Source: Haladaptatus sp. ZSTT2 (GTDB lineage Archaea; Halobacteriota; Halobacteria; Halobacteriales; Halococcaceae). From it: a DNA stretch of 64,000 nt. The translations under genes were made by a program, and so were the position numbers. The notes under the pieces were generated by a model that saw nothing but the letters and a program-made list of their open reading frames with translations, did not search any database and was not told the origin of the DNA. The stretch lies in the NCBI RefSeq assembly GCF_037081775.1, contig NZ_JBAMHQ010000001.1, positions 1,488,001-1,552,000 of the forward strand. The letters run 5' to 3'. Positions 35,346 to 44,738 of the stretch are shown here, piece after piece; within the stretch, counting starts at the first letter, position 1, and each line of letters begins with the position of its first letter.

Positions 35346-36043
35346 CGTACGAACCCGGCGAGTCGTTCGCCCACGCGCTCGACCCGCGAACCAAATTGGC
35401 GTTCCAGCTTGCGTTTGCGGTGGCGGCGTTCGCCCACACCACATTCGCGGGGTTGGCCGCGCTGTCGATTGTTGCGGGCGTCTCGCTGTGGGTGTCGGAG
35501 ACGCCGCTTTTCGCCGCGTTGCGCGAGTTGCGCATCGTCCTCGCAGTGCTCGTGTTCGCGCCGATACTCGAAGGGCTGGTGCTCGGCCCGCCGTGGTTTT
35601 CGATTGCAGAGGCGACCGGCCCGGCGCTCGCCAGTTATCGCGCGGTGCTCATCGTGCTCGTCGCGGCGACATACGTCCGGACGACCCCAGCACGGGCCTC
35701 GCGGGCGGCGATTCAGCGCGTGATTCCCGGGAAGGCAGGCCAGTTTCTCGGGATGGGCGTCTCGCTCGTGTTCCGATTTTTGCCCGTGTTACTCGCGGAT
35801 ATTCGCCGGATGCGGCTGGCGATAGACGCCCGCCTTGGCGACCAGCGCTCGATTCCAGAGCGCGCGAGCATCATCGCGCTGTCTGGCCTCGCGCGGGCGT
35901 TCTCGCGCGCGGACACGCTCTCGCTAGCGCTCCGAGCGCGGTGTTTCGCATGGAATCCGACGCTCCCACGGCTACGCTTTGCGCGCCGCGACGTGCCCGG
36001 ACTGGTGGCGGCGGCTGGGTTGGTGGCCGTCGCTTTCGTATAA
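35339..36043 (+). CDS. bioN: ECF transporter transmembrane component EcfT (BioN-like)
   Basis: The 234-residue membrane protein contains the EcfT coupling helices: SVSLVFRFLPVLLADIRRMRLAIDARLG and a second coupling segment SRADTLSLALRARCFAWN with the Ala-Arg-X motif. N-terminal FAHALDPRTKLAFQLAFAVAAF is also typical. It links the ATPase to BioY. It ends the operon, and a new promoter region follows before the next gene. Confidence 0.88.
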   Translation: MLTYEPGESFAHALDPRTKLAFQLAFAVAAFAHTTFAGLAALSIVAGVSLWVSETPLFAALRELRIVLAVLVFAPILEGLVLGPPWFSIAEATGPALASYRAVLIVLVAATYVRTTPARASRAAIQRVIPGKAGQFLGMGVSLVFRFLPVLLADIRRMRLAIDARLGDQRSIPERASIIALSGLARAFSRADTLSLALRARCFAWNPTLPRLRFARRDVPGLVAAAGLVAVAFV

Positions 36044-36138
36044 ACTTTAACTAAATTGTTCGTTTACGAAGACGGAGCCATGGCTAGGCTTGCGTGGGTG
36101 ACAAGACTTAAGCGCGTATTGTTCCACGGTGATTATAG

Positions 36139-38229
36139 ATGACACTCCTCCTTCAGGCGGGAGCAACGCAGACGCGGCCAACGTTTTGGCAGATCAGCCC
36201 AGTCGGTGAGGTGCTGTTCTACTATCTGGCCGCCGTCGTCGTCGCCGTGTTCCTCTACGGCGTCTACGACCGCTTTGCCCGCTACACCCGAGGCACGGAC
36301 GACTGGTTCGAGCGCCTCGACGACCTTCCGGGGCGCATCGTGAGCGCCGTGAAAATCGTCGGCTCGAACGAGAAACAGTTCAACAGAGACCTCTATGGCG
36401 GCGTGATGCACGCCTTCATCATGTGGGGCTTTCTGACCCTGCTTATCGGGACGACCATCCTCGCCATCGACATGGACATCTGGACCAAGGCGCTTGGTCA
36501 ACCGTCGTTCTTCGTAAACGAGTTCTACCTCTCGTACTCGCTCGTGATGGACGCCCTTGGTTTCCTGTTCGTCATCGGTATCGGCATGGCGCTCTACCGG
36601 CGCTACGCCGTCCGCAAAGACCGCCTCTGGGGCAAACACACCTCGCTCGAAGACGACCTCTTCATCTGGACGCTGTTCCTGCTCGGCGTCGGTGGCTACC
36701 TCACCGAGGGTATCCGTATCCTCGCACAGGACTTCCCCGGCTTCGAGACCGTGAGCTTCGTCGGCTGGTTCGTCGCAGACGTACTCAGAGTCGCGGGCGT
36801 CACGCCAGAACAGGCGCTTGCACTCTACCCGCTTTCGTGGTGGAGCCACGCGCTGCTCGCGCTCATCTTCGTCGCCGCGGTGCCGTACGCGAAGCCGTTC
36901 CACATGATTTCGAGTTTCGCAAACGTCGTCACCCGCGACGAGATGGCCGGCAAACGGCTTCCCGGCGTGCCCGCAGACGCCAGCCCGGACGAGATCGGCG
37001 CGTCCTCGATTGACGACTTCTCGTGGAAGCAGATCCTCGACCAGGACGCGTGTACGAAGTGTGGCCGGTGTTCGTCGGTCTGTCCGGCGAACGCCTCCGG
37101 CCGCCCGCTCGACCCACGCGACGTGATTCTCGACCTGAAATCCTACCGCGAAGGCCTCGACGCTGGCACCACCGAAGAGATGCCGATCATCGCAGACGGT
37201 GGCACAAGCGTCATTGACAGCCACACGATGGAGTCGTGTATGGCGTGTATGGCCTGCATGGACGCCTGCCCCGTCGAAATCGAGCACCTCTCCTCCTTTA
37301 CGGAGATGAACCGGCGGCTCACCGAGTCGGGCCAGATGTCCGAGAACGTTCAGGAAGCCATGATGAACATCTTCTCGAACGGCAACTCCTTCGGTGACCC
37401 ACAGCGCAAACGCGCAGACTGGACCGACCAGTTGGACTTCGAGATTCCGGACGCGCGCGAGGAACCCGTCGAGTACCTCTGGTACGTCGGTGACTACCCA
37501 AGCTACGACGAGCGCAACAAGCGCGTCGCTCGCGCCCTCGCCACCATCTTCCACGAGTCCGGCGTGAGCTTCGGGATTCTCTACGACGACGAGCAGAACG
37601 ACGGCAACGACGTGCGCCGCGTCGGTGAGGAAGGCCTCTACGAGATGCTCACCGAGGACAACATCGCCGCCTTCGAGGACTGTGAGTTCGAGAAGGTCGT
37701 CTGTACCGACCCCCACTCCTACAACACGTTCAAAAACGAGTACCCAGACTTCGGCTGGGGCGGCGAAGTGTACCACTACACGCAAGTGGTCGAAGAACTC
37801 GTGAATTCGGGTACCCTCGGCCTCCGCGGAACCGAACTCGACTACACCGTCACGTACCACGACCCGTGTCACCTCGGGCGGTACAACGACGAGTACGAGG
37901 CACCCCGCGAAGTCATCCGCGCGACGGGCGTGATGCTCGATGAGATGCCGCGCAACCGTAGCAATTCGTTCTGTTGTGGCGGCGGTGGCGGCGGTCTCTG
38001 GATGGACTTCGAAGAGACCTCGAAACCGAGCGAAGAGCGCATCCGCGAAGCGCTTGAGGACACCGACACCGGCAGCGCCGTCGAGAAGTTCGTCGTCGCC
38101 TGCCCGATGTGCATGACGATGTACGAAGACGGCCGCAAGACCGGCGACTTCGAAGACGACATCGACGTCGTGGACATCTCCGAACTCGTCGTCGAAGCGC
38201 TCGGGGCAATGGACAAAGCGAACCTCTAA
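36139..38229 (+). CDS. Membrane Fe-S oxidoreductase, EtfD/HdrD-like
   Basis: The 696-residue protein has an N-terminal NarI-like heme b membrane domain (five helices, about residues 20-265), a 4Fe-4S ferredoxin domain with CTKCGRCSSVCP and CMACMACMDACP (about 305-380), and a C-terminal CCG-type domain: HDPCHLGRYNDEY, CCGGGGGGLW and ACPMCMTMYED. This layout matches EtfD of mycobacteria (an ETF:menaquinone oxidoreductase) and heterodisulfide-reductase-like subunits. It probably passes electrons from beta-oxidation, via ETF, to menaquinone; that role is inferred. No etfAB genes are in the window. It appears monocistronic. Confidence 0.85.
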   Translation: MTLLLQAGATQTRPTFWQISPVGEVLFYYLAAVVVAVFLYGVYDRFARYTRGTDDWFERLDDLPGRIVSAVKIVGSNEKQFNRDLYGGVMHAFIMWGFLTLLIGTTILAIDMDIWTKALGQPSFFVNEFYLSYSLVMDALGFLFVIGIGMALYRRYAVRKDRLWGKHTSLEDDLFIWTLFLLGVGGYLTEGIRILAQDFPGFETVSFVGWFVADVLRVAGVTPEQALALYPLSWWSHALLALIFVAAVPYAKPFHMISSFANVVTRDEMAGKRLPGVPADASPDEIGASSIDDFSWKQILDQDACTKCGRCSSVCPANASGRPLDPRDVILDLKSYREGLDAGTTEEMPIIADGGTSVIDSHTMESCMACMACMDACPVEIEHLSSFTEMNRRLTESGQMSENVQEAMMNIFSNGNSFGDPQRKRADWTDQLDFEIPDAREEPVEYLWYVGDYPSYDERNKRVARALATIFHESGVSFGILYDDEQNDGNDVRRVGEEGLYEMLTEDNIAAFEDCEFEKVVCTDPHSYNTFKNEYPDFGWGGEVYHYTQVVEELVNSGTLGLRGTELDYTVTYHDPCHLGRYNDEYEAPREVIRATGVMLDEMPRNRSNSFCCGGGGGGLWMDFEETSKPSEERIREALEDTDTGSAVEKFVVACPMCMTMYEDGRKTGDFEDDIDVVDISELVVEALGAMDKANL

Positions 38230-38307
38230 TCGGCCCCTCGTTGTCCGATTTCTTACAGAAAGGTTGTTCTGCTGATTTTTAAGTGAACGCTTTCCGCATG
38301 TGTAGAC

Positions 38308-39399
38308 ATGGATTCTCGTATTCGTGAGCAAGCAGCGGTCATCGTCAATCACTCGACGGGCGTCGAACAGGGAGACAACGTCATCATCACCGGCTCTCCC
38401 GAGTCAGAAGACCTCATCGTCGCCGTCTCAGAGCTGTGTGGCGAAATTGGGGCGACCACAGAGGTCAAGATAAGCAGCGAGCGAGCGACGCGCGCCTACA
38501 TGCGAGCGGTCGATGAAGACGATATCACGCTGAACGAGATGGCACTCGCGGGAATCGAGGCTGCGGATGTGTTCATCGCCATCCGCGGGCAGTCGAACAT
38601 GAACGAGCAAAGCGACGTCCCACCGAAGAAAAACCAGAAGAAAGCAGCCGAGAACCGCGAGATTCAGGAAGCCTACTTAGAAAAGCGCTGGAACCTCACA
38701 CAGTTCCCGACGAAAGCCGGCGCACAGAAAGCAGAGATGTCCACGGACGCCTACGAAAACTTCGTCTTCAGCGCGGTCAACAAAGACTGGGACGCCGTCA
38801 AAGAACACCAAGCGCAACTGGTCGAGATTCTCGAAGACGCAGACGAAGTCCACATCAAATCGGGCGACACGACGGACGTGACCATGTCAATCAAAGGTAA
38901 TCTTGTGCTCAACGACAACGGCGAGCACAACATGCCCGGCGGCGAGGTGTTCACCGCGCCCGTCCCCGATTCCGTCGAGGGTGAAGTGCTGTTCGACAAG
39001 CCCGTGATGGTTCAGGGCCGGGAAGTCAACGGCGCGTGGCTCAAGTTCGAAAACGGCGAGGTCGTGGAGTTCACAGCAGACAAGAACGAAGACGTACTCA
39101 AAGCACTCCTCGACACGGACGACGGGGCACGTCGGCTCGGTGAACTGGGGATTGGGATGAATCGAGATATCGACCAGTTCACCTACAACATGCTGTTTGA
39201 CGAAAAGATGGGCGACACCGTCCACATGGCCGTCGGCCGCGCCTACGACGACACCGTTGGCGAGGGCAACGAACGGAACGATTCGGTCGTGCACACCGAC
39301 ATGATTGTGGACATGAGCGAGGACTCGTTCATCACGGTGGATGGCGAGGTTATCCAGCGCAACGGCACGTTCATCTTCGAAGACGGCTTCGAGAAATAG
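38308..39399 (+). CDS. M29 family metallo-aminopeptidase
   Basis: The 363-residue protein fits thermophilic aminopeptidase AmpS/PepS family M29. QGDNVIITGSPESEDLIVAV is at the N-terminus, NMPGGEVFTAPVPDSVEGEV supplies a metal-binding Glu, FDEKMGDTVHMAVGRAYDD a Glu and His, and SVVHTDMIVDM the last His and Asp ligands. It should remove N-terminal residues from peptides in the cytosol using two metal ions. It starts 78 bases after the Fe-S protein gene and is followed by a hairpin-rich gap. Confidence 0.88.
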   Translation: MDSRIREQAAVIVNHSTGVEQGDNVIITGSPESEDLIVAVSELCGEIGATTEVKISSERATRAYMRAVDEDDITLNEMALAGIEAADVFIAIRGQSNMNEQSDVPPKKNQKKAAENREIQEAYLEKRWNLTQFPTKAGAQKAEMSTDAYENFVFSAVNKDWDAVKEHQAQLVEILEDADEVHIKSGDTTDVTMSIKGNLVLNDNGEHNMPGGEVFTAPVPDSVEGEVLFDKPVMVQGREVNGAWLKFENGEVVEFTADKNEDVLKALLDTDDGARRLGELGIGMNRDIDQFTYNMLFDEKMGDTVHMAVGRAYDDTVGEGNERNDSVVHTDMIVDMSEDSFITVDGEVIQRNGTFIFEDGFEK

Positions 39400-39427
39400 A
39401 CGCACGCAACGCGGTTTTTGGTGTCGG

Positions 39428-39523
39428 GCGAGACGCTTTGCGTCTCGCTGACCCCGTGAAACTTTCTTTCACAGGACAGGTTTTTCGTGCGCAACTCCTG
39501 TCGCGCACCCAAAAAGGTGCGAC
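39428..39523. repeat. Cluster of short hairpins
   Basis: Three or four inverted repeats sit in 96 bases. GCGAGACGC-TTT-GCGTCTCGC (39428-39448) is a perfect 9-base stem; GTGAAA-N5-TTTCAC is at 39456-39472; GACAGG and CCTGTC pair at 39475-39480 and 39497-39502; and GCACC-CAAAAA-GGTGC is at about 39505-39520. The first one follows a T-run (39414-39418) after the aminopeptidase gene and may act in termination. The dense pairing could also be a small structured RNA. Confidence 0.5.
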
Positions 39524-39597
39524 TGGCACGTTCCGGTGGGAAGACGGATTCGAGGGCTGAGACGCATCCTTATCTTTCACAGACACCTCCCTCAAGC

Positions 39598-40245
39598 ATG
39601 GCAGCGAAACGTGTGGGAATTCTCGGGAGCGGGGACGTTGGACAGGCACTCGGTCGCGGCTTTGCCCGCCACGGCTACGAGGTCATGCTCGGCACACGCA
39701 GCACCGACAAACTCACCGAGTGGGTCGACGAAGTGGACGATGCCGGGTCGGTTGGCTCGTTCGCAGAGGCGGCCGCGTTTGGTGACATCGTCGTACTCGC
39801 GCTGAACGGCGAGGGTGCCGAGAACGCCCTTGAGATGGCTGGCCCCGAAAACTTCGCGGGCAAGCTCGTCCTCGACGCGACGAACCCGCTCGATTTCTCC
39901 GTGGGGATGCCACCTCACCTCTTTACCGGCGGCCAGGACTCACTTGGCGAGCGGATTCAGGCAAGACTACCGGACGCCCGCGTCGTGAAGTGCTTTAACA
40001 CGGTGACGAACGCCCAGATGGTTGACCCGGAATTTGAGGGCGAAACGCCGAACATGTTCATCTGCGGGAACGATGAGGGGGCGAAAGCAGAAACCGACGA
40101 CCTGCTCAAAGAACTCGGCTGGCCCGGCGCGTTCGACGTGGGCGACATCACCGCGGCGCGCTATCTCGAAGCGCTCGTGCCGCTCTGGGTGCGGGCTGGA
40201 AGCGAACTCGACACCTACATGCACGCGTTTACGGTCGTAAAGTAG
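39598..40245 (+). CDS. NADPH:F420-type oxidoreductase (NpdG-like)
   Basis: The 215-residue protein has an N-terminal nucleotide-binding Rossmann motif RVGILGSGDVGQALGRGFARHGYEVMLGTRS with the Arg-Ser expected for NADP(H) specificity. LVLDATNPLDFSVG and VVKCFNTVTNAQMVDP follow, the F420-reductase-type substrate region. It could transfer hydride between NADPH and coenzyme F420, which haloarchaea make; other substrates in the family exist. It begins after the hairpin cluster and ends 4 bases before the convergent PQQ-repeat gene. Confidence 0.75.
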   Translation: MAAKRVGILGSGDVGQALGRGFARHGYEVMLGTRSTDKLTEWVDEVDDAGSVGSFAEAAAFGDIVVLALNGEGAENALEMAGPENFAGKLVLDATNPLDFSVGMPPHLFTGGQDSLGERIQARLPDARVVKCFNTVTNAQMVDPEFEGETPNMFICGNDEGAKAETDDLLKELGWPGAFDVGDITAARYLEALVPLWVRAGSELDTYMHAFTVVK

Positions 40246-40249
40246 CCAG

Positions 40250-41416
40250 CTACCCGAGTGCGTAGAGCCAGCCGTCGTTGAGCGCCACGTAGAGTCGGTC
40301 GTGGGCGGGAACGAGCGTCGCCCGAAGTGGTACATCGAGGCGCTCACGGAGCGACAGCTCGCGCGTCCAACGAGTCGACCCGGCTTCGAGGCCAGTGAGC
40401 AAGCCGTGTTCGGTTGCGAGCGCGACAGTCTGATTGGCGGCGACAAGCGGCGAGGCGACGCCGCCGTTGAGAAACGACCGCCACTGTACGTCGCCGGTCG
40501 CTGCGTCGAGGCCGGTCACGCGGCCGGTATTGTCTGCGGCGGTGACGGCGTCTGCGGTCACGCACGGACACGAGAGACCGATTTTCTCACCGAGCGTGCG
40601 CTCCCACACGCGCGTACTATCGGTTTCGAACACGCTGAGACCGCTCGCCGTGGTGGCGTAGACGCGACCGTTCGCCACGACGGGCGGGCGCGTGATCGGG
40701 ACGGAAAGCCGACGCCGCCAGCGAACCTCGCCGGTCGCTGCGGTAAGCGAGACGAGCTCGCCGCCGTCTGCGACGAATACGGATTCGTCGTGGAGCGCCG
40801 CCCGTGGCCCGTTAGTTCGCGCGACGATGGACGTCGTCCACTGGCGGTCACCGTCGTGGCTAAACGACGAGACGCCGCCGCTTGGCGCGGCCGTGAGCAC
40901 CACAATCCGGTCGTCGGTGACGACGGGCGGGCCGTGGGCGGCGCTGTCGAGAAAGTTCGTCCAGCGGGTGTCGCCGGTTTCTTTCTCGAACTTCGCAAGT
41001 CGCGGGCCGGACGGACCACTCGCCGTGACGAGGAGGCCGTCTTCGGTGACCGCGAGACCGCTCACCGTTTTGTGCGAAAAGTCGTGCGACCAGAGTTGGT
41101 CGCCATCGGGTGCAGAAAGCGCCGTCACCCGCGAATCCGCCGCGGCGTAGACGGTGTCCGTGTCGGTGACGACGTGCGGACTGACCGACCCGCCCGTCGT
41201 CGGTGCGAGGTGGCGAGTCCACGCCTCGGCTTGATTCTGGAGTGGGTCAGAAGCCGGATTTTGCCCCGTCCCTGCTGGGCCAAACCCAGCCATTGGCCAC
41301 GGTGCAGTCGCCGTGAACTCCGCGACTGGGTCGGGCGGCGGCGACGTCGTCCGCCCACCAACACAGCCACAAACCCCAACACTGCCCACCAAAGAGAGAA
41401 AACCCCTACGTTGCAT
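40250..41416 (-). CDS. PQQ-repeat beta-propeller lipoprotein
   Basis: The 388-residue protein begins MQRRGFLSLVGSVGVCGCVGG, with twin Arg residues and a cysteine after a short hydrophobic stretch, a probable Tat lipoprotein signal. The rest is built of PQQ-type blades such as DGDQLWSHDFSHKTVSGLAVTEDGLLVTAS, ATGEVRWRRRLSVPI and ATGDVQWRSFLNG. There is no obvious quinone-binding or catalytic site, so it may be a binding or assembly factor outside the membrane. ATG at 41416 is chosen; an ATG three codons upstream also exists. Confidence 0.8.
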   Translation of the reverse strand: MQRRGFLSLVGSVGVCGCVGGRTTSPPPDPVAEFTATAPWPMAGFGPAGTGQNPASDPLQNQAEAWTRHLAPTTGGSVSPHVVTDTDTVYAAADSRVTALSAPDGDQLWSHDFSHKTVSGLAVTEDGLLVTASGPSGPRLAKFEKETGDTRWTNFLDSAAHGPPVVTDDRIVVLTAAPSGGVSSFSHDGDRQWTTSIVARTNGPRAALHDESVFVADGGELVSLTAATGEVRWRRRLSVPITRPPVVANGRVYATTASGLSVFETDSTRVWERTLGEKIGLSCPCVTADAVTAADNTGRVTGLDAATGDVQWRSFLNGGVASPLVAANQTVALATEHGLLTGLEAGSTRWTRELSLRERLDVPLRATLVPAHDRLYVALNDGWLYALG

Positions 41417-41491
41417 TATTGACAACTTCGCTGGTCGGTCAGTAAAGCGTGTTGAAATGTCAAAGAGCTATTTCATCGACCACGCGGCGTG

Positions 41492-42010
41492 TTACCATTC
41501 GTCCTCTAAGTTGGCGTAGTAGTGCGTATCGACGAACTCGCCGTCGTCGTACTCCTCGTCGCGGTGGGTGCCCTCGTGGGTGAAGCCAAGTTTCTCCCAG
41601 ATGCGCTGGGAGGCGGGGTTCGTTTCGAGCACGCGCGTCTGCACGCGGTGGAGACGCTGTTCTGCAAAGGCAAAGTCGAGGATGAGCGTTGAGGCCGCCG
41701 TGCCGTAGCCGGTGCCGTGGAACTCGGGGTCGACCCAGATGGCAATCTCGGCGGGCGACTTTGAACAGCGTATTCATGCCGACCGGCGTGTGCCGTCGGG
41801 CGTGCAAATCAGCAGGTGAAACGAGTCGTCTTCTTTCGAAATGTGGTCTTCGAAGTACTGGCGCGTCTCGGCCATCGTCCGGGGAATGGTCGAGGTGAGC
41901 GGGCGGCGCACCGCGGGGTTGTTGATGTTGCGATTCATGAACGACAGGTCGTCTTCAGAAACCGTACAGAGCACCACGTCGTCACCAAGCAGGAATGGGT
42001 CGCCAGGCAT
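41492..42010 (-). pseudogene. GNAT N-acetyltransferase gene with two frameshifts
   Basis: From ATG at 42010 the frame encodes [25 protein letters not shown] and reaches [12 protein letters not shown], then hits TGA at 41774-41776. A second frame, [11 protein letters not shown], continues, and then the original frame resumes with AEIAIWVDPEFHGTGYGTAA, RVLETNPASQRIWEKLGFTHEG and YYANLEDEW before TAA at 41492-41494. The GNAT acetyl-CoA-binding loop and C-terminus are intact, so the gene was recently working. One shift looks like a 2-base AC duplication near 41790; the other lies near 41755. The net frame is kept. Sequence errors are possible. Confidence 0.75.
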
Positions 42011-42100
42011 ATTGGAAAGTTGACTAGTGTGGTGAAAGCCGTTTTGAGATGCAAGCACCCATCCGAGAACCCTTTTAGCGTTCCTCACCCACGTGCGCAC

Positions 42101-43081
42101 ATGGACCTCACCCACCGGCCACGCCGTCTGCGAACCGACGGTGTGCGCCCCCTCGTGCGCGAAACCGAGCTGTCTGCGAGCGACCTCATCACGCCCGTGT
42201 TCGTTGATGCGACCATCGATGAACGCGTAGCGATTCAGTCGATGCCGGGCCACGAGCGCGTGCCACTCGATGAGATTGTAAATCGCGTCGAAGAGGTCAG
42301 AGAGACGGGCGTCGAAGCCATCATGCTGTTCGGCATTCCGCAGTCGAAAGACCCCGACGGTTCGCGGGCGTGGGCCGAAGACGGCGTGATTCAGGAGGCG
42401 ACCCGCCGGATTACGGCGGAGACGGACGCCTACGTCATGACCGACATCTGCCTCTGTGAGTACACCGACCACGGCCACTGCGGGCCGCTTGAGGAGGGCG
42501 CACCCGAACACGCGCACATGACGGTGGACAACGACGCAACCCTGCCGTTGCTCCAGAAAATCGCCGTCTCGCACGCCGAAGCCGGAGCCGAGATGGTCGC
42601 TCCGAGCGGGATGATGGACGGGATGGTTGGCGCGATTCGAGAGGGACTGGACGAAGCCGGGCACACTGACGTGTCGATTATGGCGTACTCCGCGAAGTAC
42701 CAGAGCGCGTTCTACGGGCCGTTTCGGGACGCAGCGGACGGCGCGCCCTCCTTTGGTGACCGGCGTCACTACCAGATGGACCCGGCGAACAAGCGCGAAG
42801 CGCTCCGCGAGGCCACGCTCGACGCCGAGCAAGGGGCAGACATCCTGATGGTCAAGCCCGCCCTGCCGTACCTCGATATCGTCTCCGACCTGCGCCGAGA
42901 GTTCGACCACCCGATTGCGGCGTACAACGTGAGCGGCGAGTATGCGATGCTCCACGCCGCCGCGGAGAAGGGGTGGCTGAATCTCGAAGCAGTCGCCTAC
43001 GAATCGTTGCTCTCTGCAAAACGTGCGGGGGCAGACCTGATTCTCACCTACTTCGCCGCAGACCTCGCAGACCGGCTCTGA
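42101..43081 (+). CDS. hemB: Delta-aminolevulinic acid dehydratase (porphobilinogen synthase)
   Basis: HemB joins two molecules of 5-aminolevulinate to porphobilinogen. The 326-residue protein has the zinc-type metal site [14 protein letters not shown] (about residues 115-128), the active-site lysines in [16 protein letters not shown] and [12 protein letters not shown], and [10 protein letters not shown]. The start at 42101 lies about 25 bases after a CCTTTTAGC TATA-like box, so the message is nearly leaderless. It is separated from the other tetrapyrrole genes (hemL, hemC, cobA, hemD) by 15 kb. Confidence 0.97.
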   Translation: MDLTHRPRRLRTDGVRPLVRETELSASDLITPVFVDATIDERVAIQSMPGHERVPLDEIVNRVEEVRETGVEAIMLFGIPQSKDPDGSRAWAEDGVIQEATRRITAETDAYVMTDICLCEYTDHGHCGPLEEGAPEHAHMTVDNDATLPLLQKIAVSHAEAGAEMVAPSGMMDGMVGAIREGLDEAGHTDVSIMAYSAKYQSAFYGPFRDAADGAPSFGDRRHYQMDPANKREALREATLDAEQGADILMVKPALPYLDIVSDLRREFDHPIAAYNVSGEYAMLHAAAEKGWLNLEAVAYESLLSAKRAGADLILTYFAADLADRL

Positions 43082-43125
43082 GGCGCGTCACGCGCGCCAC
43101 GCGACGACAGCGCCACGAACGACAG

Positions 43126-43153
43126 TGGACAATTGTCCAGCTTTTTACTGGAC
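43126..43153 (+). promoter_or_regulatory. TGGACAATTGTCCA palindrome with extra half-site
   Basis: TGGACAATTGTCCA (43126-43139) is a perfect 14-base palindrome, and the TTGTCC part pairs again with GGAC at 43150-43153 after an 11-base spacer. The same half-sites recur upstream of the second amt gene, so it is a candidate nitrogen operator for the amt-glnK pair. Confidence 0.55.
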
Positions 43154-43243
43154 GAACCGCTACTTTTGTGAAAGAGAATAACCTTAAATAGATAATAGTA
43201 TCCCTAATATTCGCCGTTTGTTATTTTATGCATTTTGAAAATT

Positions 43244-43286
43244 GTGATTGTCAACTCTAACTTTTATATACTCAGTGATAGTCAAC
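43244..43286 (+). promoter_or_regulatory. TATA box flanked by a direct repeat
   Basis: TTTTATATA (43262-43270) is a good TATA box for the first amt gene. It is bracketed by GTGATTGTCAAC (43244-43255) and GTGATAGTCAAC (43275-43286), which differ at one position and are 31 bases apart, about three helical turns. This suggests paired binding sites over the promoter. A leader of about 80 bases would follow. Confidence 0.5.
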
Positions 43287-43370
43287 ATCAAGCGTGATTT
43301 GGAACACTAAACACGAGGTTTGGGACGGATTGGTGGGCGAATGTCCAGTGTCATGTGCGGGAGTTGAACC

Positions 43371-44738
43371 ATGACGGTACCACTGGCACTTGACCCAGCC
43401 ATCATCGCCCAAGGTGTGAACAACACCTGGATTCTGATGGTCTCGTTCCTCATCTTCTTCATGCAGGCGGGCTTCGCCCTGCTCGAAGTCGGGCAGGTTC
43501 GCGCGAAGAACGTCGGTAACGTCCTGATGAAAAACATGATGGACTGGTCGCTTGGCGTCCTCGTCTACTTCTTCGCCGGACTCGCCATCGCGAGCATCGC
43601 GGCGGGACTCACCTCCAGTGGGTCGTACAACATCGCAGAGGCGTTCGCGTACATCAACAACCCCGATGCGTGGATTGGCTGGCTGTTCGGTGCGGTGTTC
43701 GCCATGACCGCCGCCACCATCGTCTCGGGCGCGGTCGCAGAGCGCATCAAGTTCAAGGCGTACGTCTTCTACTCGGTCGGCATCACCGCCGTTGTCTACC
43801 CCGTGATTCAGGGTTTCGCGTGGGGCGGCGGCCTGCTGTCTGCTGACGGGTTCATCGGCGCGGCGCTCGGCGTTGGCTACTTAGACTTCGCGGGCGCGAC
43901 GGTCGTCCACATGCTCGGCGGCGTCGCCGGGCTCGTGGCCGCCTACATGGTCGGCCCACGCCGCGGCCGGTTCGACGAGAAGGGCAACAGCATCCCGATT
44001 CCGGGCCACTCGATCACCTTCGCGGTGCTCGGGACGCTCATCCTCGCCTTTGGCTGGTACGGCTTCAACGTCGGCACGCAGGCCGCCGTCCTCGAAGTCG
44101 CCGCAGACGGCGAATCACTCGTCTACAATGGCGCAGCGCTCGGGCGCGTCGCCCTCGTGACGACACTCGGCATGGGTGCCGGTGCGGTCGCGGCCTCGCT
44201 CATGACGACGTACACCGAAGGCAAGCCCGACCCACTGTTCACCGCAAACGGTCTGCTCGCGGGCCTCGTTGGCGTGACCGGTGCGGTTCCCCACGTCACG
44301 TGGTGGGGCGGCATCATCATCGGTCTACTCGCCGGTGCACAGGCTCCGCTCGTCTACCGCTTCGTCGTAGACAAGCTGAAAATCGACGACGTGTGTGGCG
44401 TCTTCCCGGTTCACGGTAGCGCCGGGGCGCTCGGCACGTTCCTGATTCCGGTCTTCGCCGTAGGCGGCTTCTCGGCCACCCAACTGCTGATGCAGGGCGT
44501 TGGCATCGTCGTCATCGCCGCCTGGACCATCGTCACGACGGTCATCATCTTCAAAATCGCAGACGCTGCGGTCGGCCTCAACGTCAGCGAAGAAGAGGAA
44601 CTCGAAGGACTCGACCAGGGCGAACACGGCATCTCCGCGTACCCAGAGTTCGTTGGCAACAACAACCCAGACCGCGCGCTCGCCGGTGTGAGCACGGACG
44701 GTGGCGTCCGCACGGATGGAGGGAAGACCGATGAGTGA
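43371..44738 (+). CDS. amt: Ammonium transporter, copy 1
   Basis: The 455-residue membrane protein has 11 helices and Amt hallmarks: [57 protein letters not shown] and [25 protein letters not shown] with the pore His, plus [19 protein letters not shown] with the second pore His. It conducts ammonium and is probably blocked by GlnK, whose gene overlaps its end by 8 bases (GlnK start at 44731). The C-terminal tail is acidic and Gly-rich, as in Amt that bind GlnK. Confidence 0.95.
   Translation: MTVPLALDPAIIAQGVNNTWILMVSFLIFFMQAGFALLEVGQVRAKNVGNVLMKNMMDWSLGVLVYFFAGLAIASIAAGLTSSGSYNIAEAFAYINNPDAWIGWLFGAVFAMTAATIVSGAVAERIKFKAYVFYSVGITAVVYPVIQGFAWGGGLLSADGFIGAALGVGYLDFAGATVVHMLGGVAGLVAAYMVGPRRGRFDEKGNSIPIPGHSITFAVLGTLILAFGWYGFNVGTQAAVLEVAADGESLVYNGAALGRVALVTTLGMGAGAVAASLMTTYTEGKPDPLFTANGLLAGLVGVTGAVPHVTWWGGIIIGLLAGAQAPLVYRFVVDKLKIDDVCGVFPVHGSAGALGTFLIPVFAVGGFSATQLLMQGVGIVVIAAWTIVTTVIIFKIADAAVGLNVSEEEELEGLDQGEHGISAYPEFVGNNNPDRALAGVSTDGGVRTDGGKTDE

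Noticed and set aside
36133-38352. Long minus-strand open frame (739 codons) opposite the Fe-S oxidoreductase
   Set aside because: The plus-strand gene has clear heme, Fe-S and CCG motifs. The opposite frame lacks any domain and is His/Val/Glu-rich from reverse complement of acidic codons.
40301-41422. Plus-strand open frame of 373 codons opposite the PQQ-repeat gene
   Set aside because: It mirrors the repeated Trp/Gly blades of the real gene; product is basic and arginine-rich, unlike haloarchaeal proteins.
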